Part shown: positions 15,623-20,995 of the stretch, piece by piece | Layout: the number at the start of each line of letters is the position of its first letter | How positions within the stretch are numbered: the first letter of the stretch is position 1 | Origin: an uncultured archaeon | GTDB lineage: Archaea; Aenigmatarchaeota; Aenigmatarchaeia; CG10238-14; SCSR01 | NCBI GenBank assembly: GCA_938017915.1 | Contig: CALIKW010000050.1 | Location: forward strand, 1 to 20,995 | Length of the DNA: 20,995 bases | Reading direction: 5' to 3' | The notes under the pieces: model-generated | Databases searched by the model: none | The model's input: the letters and a program-made list of their open reading frames with translations, nothing else | Told to the model about the DNA's origin: nothing | Made by a program: the position numbers and the translations under genes

Positions 15623-15669
15623 ACTCGAGGCGGTCAAATGATTGGATGATTCGCTGCCTTGGGCGGCAT
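15623..15669 (+). other. 23S intron B (~1927/1928), 47 nt
   Basis: BHB: central helix GTCG (15617-15620)/CGGC (15664-15667), bulges TAA (15621-15623) and ATA (15668-15670), intron helix CTCGAGGC/GCCTTGGG. Splicing gives CCGTCGTA-AAGTAGCG, the right length for the conserved 1925-1935 segment. Introns at ~1927 are known in thermophilic archaea. Confidence 0.82.
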
Positions 15670-15797
15670 AAGTAGCGTAATCCCTTGCCGTTTAATTGAC
15701 GGCCTGTTCAATGGCTTAACGACTTCCCCACTGTCCCGGGCTGGGACCCAGCGAAATTGCCGTTCCGGTGAATAGGCCGGAGACCTCCAGTGGGAAA

Positions 15798-15828
<31 letters not shown>

Positions 15829-16036
15829 GCGTTGCTGTAAAGTTGAGATTGCATAGAGTAGCTGGGACTCGCTATCAGGCGTAGGCTTCGGCTGAGGCTG
15901 AGAGGAAAGTGTAACACCAGCCTTTCTCAACTTTACGGCTTACCCGTAAGGGGACAGCGTCAGATGGGCAGTTCGGCTGGGGCGGTACGCCCTTGAAAAG
16001 ATATCAAGGGCGCCCTAAGCTCAGCTCATCCGGGTC

Positions 16037-16132
16037 ATGCCAGAAGTTAGGCAATGATTATACTGCTCCAGAACGAGTTAAAATGAGTAGAGAGGTAGCT
16101 CATGAGCTTTTTGTTAACTCCTGGCACCCGAG
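16037..16132 (+). other. 23S intron C (~2300 region), 96 nt
   Basis: BHB: central helix CGGG (16031-16034)/CCCG (16127-16130), bulges TCA (16035-16037) and AGA (16131-16133), intron helix TGCCAG-AGTTA/TAACT-CTGGCA. Splicing restores CATCCGGGTC-AGAAATCCGGAGTAGAGTG. Confidence 0.85.
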
Positions 16133-16267
16133 AGAAATCCGGAGTAGAGTGTAAGCGCAAAAGCTGGGCTGATTGGATTCCGCAAAGCGAGGAATCCAAG
16201 GGCGAAAGCCTGGGCTAGCGATACATCGGTTCGCCTTAATGGCGGCCGGTGGTATCAGAAAAGCTAC

Positions 16268-16304
16268 AAAGCAGTGAGTCTTTAAAAGGCTCCTGCTTGG
16301 AGAA
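16268..16304 (+). other. 23S intron D1 (before 2445), ~37 nt
   Basis: Between AAAAGCTAC and CTCGGGGAT. Intron helix AAGCAG/CTGCTT plus GAGTC/GGCTC. Bulges ACA and AAC have the right spacing, but the central helix (AGCT opposite GGAG) has only two standard pairs, so this is a relaxed BHB. Removal gives a plausible AAAAGCTACCTCGGGGAT. Confidence 0.6.
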
Positions 16305-16312
16305 CTCGGGGA

Positions 16313-16337
16313 TTGCGACTAAGTTGTAACCCCGACA
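16313..16337 (+). other. 23S intron D2 (~2449), ~25 nt
   Basis: A hairpin TCGGGG-a-TTGCGAC-TAA-GTTGTAA-CCCCGA interrupts GGGGAT-AA. Removal of 16313-16337 (or shifted by one) gives GGGGATAATGAGGTCGCT, close to the archaeal peptidyl-transferase segment. The 5' bulge is a single base, so splicing is less certain than for the other introns. Confidence 0.5.
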
Positions 16338-16353
16338 TAATGAGGTCGCTCCC

Positions 16354-16440
16354 AAAAAGGATAGCTTCTTAAAGAAGTATCCGTCCATTGGGCCCGTGGC
16401 CGGTGAAAGCCCACAGCTCAAAGGGGTTTTCATCCCACTT
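16354..16440 (+). other. 23S insertion(s) in helix 89 loop, junctions unresolved
   Basis: About 17 nt is expected between GTCGCT (16345-16350) and GCGACAGCG (16445-16453), where ~95 nt is present. Two hairpins are visible: GGATA/TATCC with CTTCT/AGAAG, and GGTGAAAGCCC/GGGTTTTCATC followed by GTGG/CCAC, the latter resembling a BHB with bulges CC and TTG. I could not derive a single convincing splice product. Confidence 0.45.
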
Positions 16441-16565
16441 GATAGCGACAGCGGGTAGATTGACCCGGCGCGTTGGTGCGTCGCTGTCGGCTCCCCCCCT
16501 CCTGGCCGTGCAGTAGCGGCCAAGGGTATAGGTGCCCACTAGTTAAAGGGGGACGTTAGCTGGGT

Positions 16566-16654
16566 AGGAGTTAATTGCACTATCCAGCGAAAAATGCTTT
16601 TTAAGCTTTGGATGAGCTGGATAAGCGCAGGGTCAAGTAATTAACTCCCCAGAA
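16566..16654 (+). other. 23S intron E (2584/2585), 89 nt
   Basis: BHB: central helix CTGG (16560-16563)/CCAG (16649-16652), bulges GTA (16564-16566) and AAT (16653-16655), intron helix GGAGTTAATT/AATTAACTCC, inner stem TATCCAGC/GCTGGATA. Splicing restores GCTGGGT-TCAGAACGTCGTG, placing the junction beside U2585 in the peptidyl-transferase centre. Confidence 0.92.
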
Positions 16655-16667
16655 TCAGAACGTCGTG

Positions 16668-16898
16668 ATCACGCTAGGTTTACAATTAACCATCGTCAAG
16701 AAGCAGTAAGATTTAAAGAAAAGATTCGACATATAAAAAAGTTTGTTTAAGAATTATATAACACAGAGAAATCAGAAGGTTATTATGAATTAAACTCTTA
16801 TGGTATCGAAATTTAAAAAAATTTAAGTTATTATCAGAAGTAGGCATCCAATTAAAATTGAAAGGATGTCAAAAATTGTAAACCTAGCGTGACGATAA
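16668..16898 (+). other. 23S intron F (2597/2598), 231 nt
   Basis: BHB: central helix GTCG (16662-16665)/CGAT (16893-16896), bulges TGA (16666-16668) and AAA (16897-16899), intron helix of about 19 bp (starts TCACGCTAGG, closes CCTAGCGTGA). Splicing restores CGTCGTG-AGACAGTTCGG. The AT-rich interior has no usable reading frame; it is the only intron here much longer than its stem. Confidence 0.92.
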
Positions 16899-17215
16899 AG
16901 ACAGTTCGGTCGCTATCTACTGGAGGTGCTGGCCGTCTGACCGGAAGGACGGATTAGTACGAAAGGAACATCCGTCCGTGGCCTCTGGTCTACCGGTTGT
17001 TAATAGCATAGCCGGGCAGCTAAGCCATATGGGGATAAGTCCTGAAGGCATCTAAGGACGAAGCCCTCCGGGAAAATAGACGGCCACTCTCCCGACTGCT
17101 TCGCAAGGAGCGGAAGGGAGACGAAGGCTCTCCTAGACGAGGAGGTTGATGGGGCAGCGGTGTAAGCCCCAAGTCTTCGGACGAGGGGTGAGCTGGCTGC
17201 TCCCAATCGCCTGAG

Positions 17216-17256
17216 GTTGCCAGACCTTGATAAACAGCTTTACCTATGGCAGTCTC
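17216..17256 (+). other. 3' strand of 23S processing stem
   Basis: GTTGCCAGACC, TTGA, TAAA then a 22-nt tract (17235-17256) fully complementary to 13520-13541. A short hairpin CTCAA/TTGAG overlaps its end (17252-17265) and may help termination, though no clear T-run follows. Confidence 0.75.
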
Positions 17257-17269
17257 AAGAATTTTGAGT

Positions 17270-17620
17270 TTAAAAAACTTTCCTGCACTCTAAGGATTTA
17301 AGTAAATTTTTTGCGAGTTTAGAAGCATAGTTTATTTCGAAGTATACTCTTCTGTTTTTCCCTCTCTTTTTTGTAAGATATCCCATTGTTACAAGCTGGT
17401 TTAAGTAACTCGATTCCACAGCCCTTTCCCTTTTTGTTTCATAAGATACATCTAAAGCTGTTACAGGTTTTCCGAGTTTGTAAACTGTGGTGAAAGTTGT
17501 GAGTAGGTGAGAAGGTAAAGCTAAAGGCTTACTTAAGGCTAAGCTCTCTAAAATGTTTATCCTTTTCTCAAGAAGGTTCAATCTTTTTTCTATCTTCTTT
17601 AACTTAACTTCCAAACTCAT
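17270..17620 (-). CDS. Coiled-coil winged-helix regulator
   Basis: 116 residues. Residues 1-28 (LEVKLKKIEKRLNLLEKRINILES) form a leucine-heptad coiled coil for dimerisation; residues about 38-100 (PSHLLTTFTTVYKLGKPVTALDVSYET, then SSYLNQLVTMGYLTKKRGKNRRVYFEI) are a winged-helix domain of the archaeal MarR/ArsR-like type with a basic wing. It is a probable DNA-binding transcription factor. Convergent with the 23S gene, whose processing stem ends 14 nt away. Confidence 0.72.
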   Translation of the reverse strand: MSLEVKLKKIEKRLNLLEKRINILESLALSKPLALPSHLLTTFTTVYKLGKPVTALDVSYETKRERAVESSYLNQLVTMGYLTKKRGKNRRVYFEINYASKLAKNLLKSLECRKVF

Positions 17621-17698
17621 AAAATAATTGAGGCAATTAAAAAATAAAAGGAAATTTGGTTGGCAAAGATTTAAATTCTCTTTTCCTAAACTTAACTT

Positions 17699-18238
17699 AT
17701 GATATTCTTTGACATAGAAACAACTTCACTCAAAGCAGATGAAGGTATTTTGGTAGTAGCTGGCTTTATACTTCAAAATGGAGAAACAAAAATTTTCTTT
17801 TCAGAAAATCCTGATGAAGAAAAAGAAGTTATTAAAAAAACTTTGGAAATTTTTGAAGAAAATAAAAATGAAGAGATTGTTATTTGGTATTCTGATTTTG
17901 ATATTCCATTTCTCGTTTCAAGAGCGATAAAGCATGGCTTGGATGCTTCTCTCGTTTACGATTTAAAAATTGTTGATATTTGTAGGCTTATAAGGGAAAA
18001 TTTAAAATTTAGGAGCAATAAGCTTGATGAAGTTGCAAAATTTTTTGGTGCAGAAAAAAATTTGAAGATAACAGGGAAGGATGTTCAAAGGCTTTACATT
18101 GAGTTTTTGAGTGGTAGTAAAGAAGCAAGAGAAAAAATTATAGAGCATTGCAAGGATGATTTGAAAAGTATGAAGGAAATTTTTGAAAAAGTCAAGGCTT
18201 ATGTTCCAAAGTGGAATAAGAATTCAAAGTTCAATTAA
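17699..18238 (+). CDS. DnaQ/RNase H-like 3'-5' exonuclease
   Basis: 179 residues, single domain. Exo I DIET (Asp5, Glu7), Exo II YSDFDIPFL (Asp68), Exo III HCKDDL (His150, Asp154) supply the metal-binding acidic residues of DEDD exonucleases; the arrangement resembles the proofreading domain of family B polymerases and the YprB-type ribonuclease H-like exonucleases. It lacks a polymerase domain, so it may act in DNA repair or RNA processing. A TATA-like region precedes the ATG. Confidence 0.85.
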   Translation: MIFFDIETTSLKADEGILVVAGFILQNGETKIFFSENPDEEKEVIKKTLEIFEENKNEEIVIWYSDFDIPFLVSRAIKHGLDASLVYDLKIVDICRLIRENLKFRSNKLDEVAKFFGAEKNLKITGKDVQRLYIEFLSGSKEAREKIIEHCKDDLKSMKEIFEKVKAYVPKWNKNSKFN

Positions 18239-18327
18239 AATTAGAGTTCTGGCATTAAGAGCGAAAGAACTTCTTAATCTAGATTACGCTGTGGGACATT
18301 GCTTTTAAGACTTTATAACATTCGATA

Positions 18328-18345
18328 AGTTTTAAATAGTTTAAA
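18328..18345 (+). promoter_or_regulatory. carAB promoter (TATA box)
   Basis: gttttaaatagtttaaaa lies about 25-35 nt before the TTG start of carA, consistent with a nearly leaderless carAB transcript. Confidence 0.45.
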
Positions 18346-18366
18346 AAACAAAAATAAGAGTGGGCA

Positions 18367-19479
18367 TTGCTCAAAGCAATTTTGGCTCTTGAAGACGGAA
18401 CAATTCTTGAAGGAAAAGGCTTTGGTTTTCCTTGTGAAGTTTCTGGTGAGGTTGTTTTTAACACAGGAATGGTAGGTTATACAGAAGCTTTAACAGACCC
18501 CTCTTACTTTGGTCAAATTCTTGTTCAAACTTATGTTTTAATAGGTTGCTACGGAGTTCCTTCCTTTTCTTTGAAAGAAAAAGGAATTCCTTTACATTTT
18601 GAATCTGAGGGAATAAAAGTTAAGGGTTATGCAATTTCTGAACTTCAAAAAAACCCAAGTCACTGGAGCTGCGAGAAAACTTTAGACCAATGGTTTTATG
18701 AGCAAAAAATTCCAGGAATAGAAGGAATAGATACACGCGAACTAACAAAAAAATTGAGAATAAAAGGAACCATGCTCGGAATTTTAAAAGTCGGAAATTA
18801 TGACTTGAAAGAAATAGAAGAAAAACTGAAAAAAATAGAAGATCCGAACAAAAGAAATTTGGTTGAAGAAGTTAGCATTTCTGAGCCAATAGAATACAAC
18901 TCTGGAAAAAGAAAGATTGTTTTAATAGATTGCGGAACAAAATACGGAATTTTGAGAAGCTTGCTCTCAAGAAATTTAAGCGTGATAAGGGTTCCGTTTG
19001 ATTTTTCTGCTGAAAAAATCCTTGAATTTGAGCCAGCAGGAATAGTTATTTCAAACGGTCCAGGAGACCCAAAAATGGTAGAAGAAACTATAGAAACAGT
19101 AAGAAAGCTTTTAGAAACCGATTTACCCATAATGGGAATTTGCCTTGGAAACCAAATCCTTTCCTTAGCTTCTGGTGCAAACACGTATAAGCTTAAGTTC
19201 GGTCACAGAGGTCAAAACCATCCTGCTGTTGATTTAAAAACAAAAAAATGCTACATAACAAGCCAAAACCATGGCTATGCTATAGAACCAAATTCTCTAA
19301 AAGAAACCGATTTTGAACCTTGGTTTATAAACGCTAACGACAAAACAATAGAAGGAATAAAACACAAGAAAAAAAGTGTTTTTGGTGTTCAGTTTCATCC
19401 AGAAGCTTCTCCTGGTCCTTTAGACACAGAATTTATTTTTGATTTATTCCTTAAAGAGGTGAAAAAATGCCAAGGCTAG
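18367..19479 (+). CDS. carA: Carbamoyl-phosphate synthase small subunit
   Basis: 370 residues from a TTG start; LKAILALEDGTILEGKGFG matches the family N-terminus and no ATG fits. It hydrolyses glutamine and passes ammonia to CarB for carbamoyl phosphate, feeding pyrimidine and arginine synthesis. Residues 1-150 are the CPSase small-chain domain (GEVVFNTGMVGYTEALTDPSY); the C-terminal class I glutamine amidotransferase has GICLGNQ with nucleophile Cys259, GHRGQNHP, SQNHGYAI and FHPEASPGP with His344 and Glu346. The triad is intact. It overlaps carB by 14 nt. Confidence 0.96.
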   Translation: MLKAILALEDGTILEGKGFGFPCEVSGEVVFNTGMVGYTEALTDPSYFGQILVQTYVLIGCYGVPSFSLKEKGIPLHFESEGIKVKGYAISELQKNPSHWSCEKTLDQWFYEQKIPGIEGIDTRELTKKLRIKGTMLGILKVGNYDLKEIEEKLKKIEDPNKRNLVEEVSISEPIEYNSGKRKIVLIDCGTKYGILRSLLSRNLSVIRVPFDFSAEKILEFEPAGIVISNGPGDPKMVEETIETVRKLLETDLPIMGICLGNQILSLASGANTYKLKFGHRGQNHPAVDLKTKKCYITSQNHGYAIEPNSLKETDFEPWFINANDKTIEGIKHKKKSVFGVQFHPEASPGPLDTEFIFDLFLKEVKKCQG

Positions 19480-20995
19480 AAGGAATAAAAAAAGTTTTAA
19501 TTCTTGGGTCAGGAGCGATTAAAATAGGCGAAGCAGGAGAGTTTGACTATTCTGGAGCTCAAGCAATCAAAGCTTTGAAGGAAGAAGGAATAGAAGTGAT
19601 TCTTGTTAACCCAAACATAGCAACAATCCAGACAGATGAAAAATTTGTTGACAAAGTTTATTTTTTGCCTATAACTCCTGAGTTTGTTGAAGAAGTAATA
19701 GAAAAAGAAAGGCCTGATGGAATACTGCTAACTTTTGGTGGTCAAACTGCTTTGAATTGTGGAGTCGAGCTTTTTGAAAAAGGGGTTTATGAAAAGTATA
19801 AAGTGAAAGTTTTAGGAACAAGTATAGAAGCTATTGAAAACGCGAGCAACAGAGAAAAATTCAAAGAAATTTTGACGAAAAATAAAATTCCTGTTCCAAA
19901 AAGTGGAAAGGCAAACAGTGTAGAAGAAGCAGTGAAAGTTGCAAAAGAGATTGGTTATCCAGTAATGGTAAGAGTAGCCTATACTTTGGGTGGGCAAGGA
20001 ACAGGAGTAGCTTACGATGAAAGCCAGCTAGTAGAAATTGTTTCTCGAGGCTTAGCCCACAGCAGAATAAAACAAGTCCTTATAGAAGAATACCTTGGAA
20101 AATGGAAGGAAGTTGAGTATGAAGTGATGAGAGATTGTGATGATAATTGCATTGTAGTTTGTAACATGGAAAATTTCGACCCTATGGGAATTCACACAGG
20201 AGAAAGCATAGTTGTTGCTCCTTCCCAAACTTTAACAAACAGGGAATACCATTTGTTAAGAAGCGTAAGCTTCAAGGTTGTTAGAGCTTTGAAGATTGTA
20301 GGAGAATGTAACATTCAGTTTGCGTTAAACCCAAAAAGTGAAGAATTTAAAGTTATAGAAGTTAACCCAAGACTTTCAAGAAGTTCTGCCCTTGCTTCGA
20401 AAGCTACAGGCTATCCCATAGCTTATATAGCTGCAAAGCTTGCTTTAGGCTATACTTTGCCAGAACTAACAAACAAAGTTACAGGAATAACTACAGCATG
20501 CTTCGAACCTGCTTTGGATTATATAGTAGTTAAAATTCCTCGCTGGGACTTTCAAAAATTCAGGAAGGTAAGCAGAAGGATAGGAACCCAAATGAAGTCT
20601 GTAGGAGAAGTAATGGCAATAGGAAGAAAGTTTGAAGAAGCTTTACAAAAAGCAGTTAGAATGCTTGATATTAATAAAGAACTTACTGATACAGAAGAAT
20701 TAAGTGATGATTTAGAAAAGATAAAAGAAGAGTTAGAAAATCCAACCGACCAAAGGCTTTTCTACATAGTTAAAGCAATTCAAAAAGGAATTAGCATAAA
20801 AGAAATAAACAACTTAACAGGGATAGACAAATGGTTTTTGTATAAAATAAAAGGAATAGTTGAAGCTGAGAAGAATTTTAAAAAGTTGGATAAAGAAAGC
20901 TTGATTGAAATGAAAAGACTTGGTTTTTCTGATAAGAAAATAGCTAAGCTTATTGGTTTGAGCGAAGAAGAAGTAAGAAAAACAAGAAAAAATTT
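19466..20995 (+). CDS. carB: Carbamoyl-phosphate synthase large subunit, 3' truncated by window
   Basis: 510 codons are visible, open to the window end; the full protein is about 1050-1080 residues. The N-terminus (KKVLILGSGAIKIGEAGEFDYSG) and TFGGQTALN, RVAYTLGGQGTGVAYD, EEYLGKWKEVEYEVMRD, MENFDPMGIHTGESIVVAPSQTL and EVNPRLSRSSALASKATGYP are the carboxyphosphate ATP-grasp half; the last ~100 residues belong to the oligomerisation domain. The archaeal-type RVAYTLGG replaces bacterial RPSFTMGG. ATG at 19466 overlaps carA's stop by 14 nt (different frame), preceded by AGAGGTGA, a strong Shine-Dalgarno. Confidence 0.96.

Overview
The window is archaeal, AT-rich outside the RNA genes, and most like a DPANN-type or other fast-evolving lineage. 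Evidence: archaeal SecY, archaeal/eukaryotic-type ribosomal proteins (eL34, eL14, eL18), the Cbf5 pseudouridine synthase, TATA-box promoters with many leaderless genes, archaeal 16S/23S signatures, and bulge-helix-bulge (BHB) processing sites. The lineage call is an inference from eye-reading only.

Layout. 1-3790 (+): end of secY, a DUF106/EMC3-like membrane insertase, eL34, eL14, cbf5, a Trm112-like zinc ribbon and an OB-fold protein. adk and cmk, which often sit in this archaeal cluster, are absent. 3780-5273: small minus-strand proteins, an intron-bearing tRNA-Ser(UGA), a tRNA-Gly(CCC) with a T-loop intron, and a possible 18-codon acidic peptide. 5362-7095 (+): eL18, an unknown 70-residue protein, uL13, uS9 and a small winged-helix protein. 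Then tRNA-His, a gamma-glutamylcyclotransferase-like gene (-), and about 490 nt of AT-rich DNA with no recognised gene.

8317-10470 is a 16S rRNA unit with its own promoter, leader and BHB processing stem. The gene is about 1.93 kb because six small introns (45-98 nt) interrupt it; five have clean BHB motifs whose canonical splicing restores the expected archaeal sequence, and the sixth (decoding site) is ambiguous by one base. 10506-13153 holds protein genes on both strands and a tRNA-Ala(UGC) that appears to carry three introns, so 16S and 23S are not one operon. 13255-17256 is a 23S unit with its own promoter, a structured leader, a near-perfect processing stem and at least seven introns clustered in helix 69 and the peptidyl-transferase centre, leaving exons as short as 8, 13 and 15 nt. 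No 5S gene was seen.

17270-20995: a winged-helix regulator (-), a DnaQ-like exonuclease and carA-carB (carbamoyl phosphate synthesis); carB runs off the end.

Most notable: two 16S introns and the 23S leader contain box C/D-like units. In each, an AUGA-type C core is followed exactly 15 nt later by CUGA, and the bases just before CUGA (from position 2) are antisense to a functional site in the rRNA: 16S 785-794, 16S 1405-1413 and 23S 2501-2509 (E. coli numbering, by eye). The last 16S intron also carries a perfect 9-nt complement to the 16S anti-Shine-Dalgarno tail. This suggests rRNA introns doubling as guide RNAs or as a catch on unspliced rRNA; it is a hypothesis.
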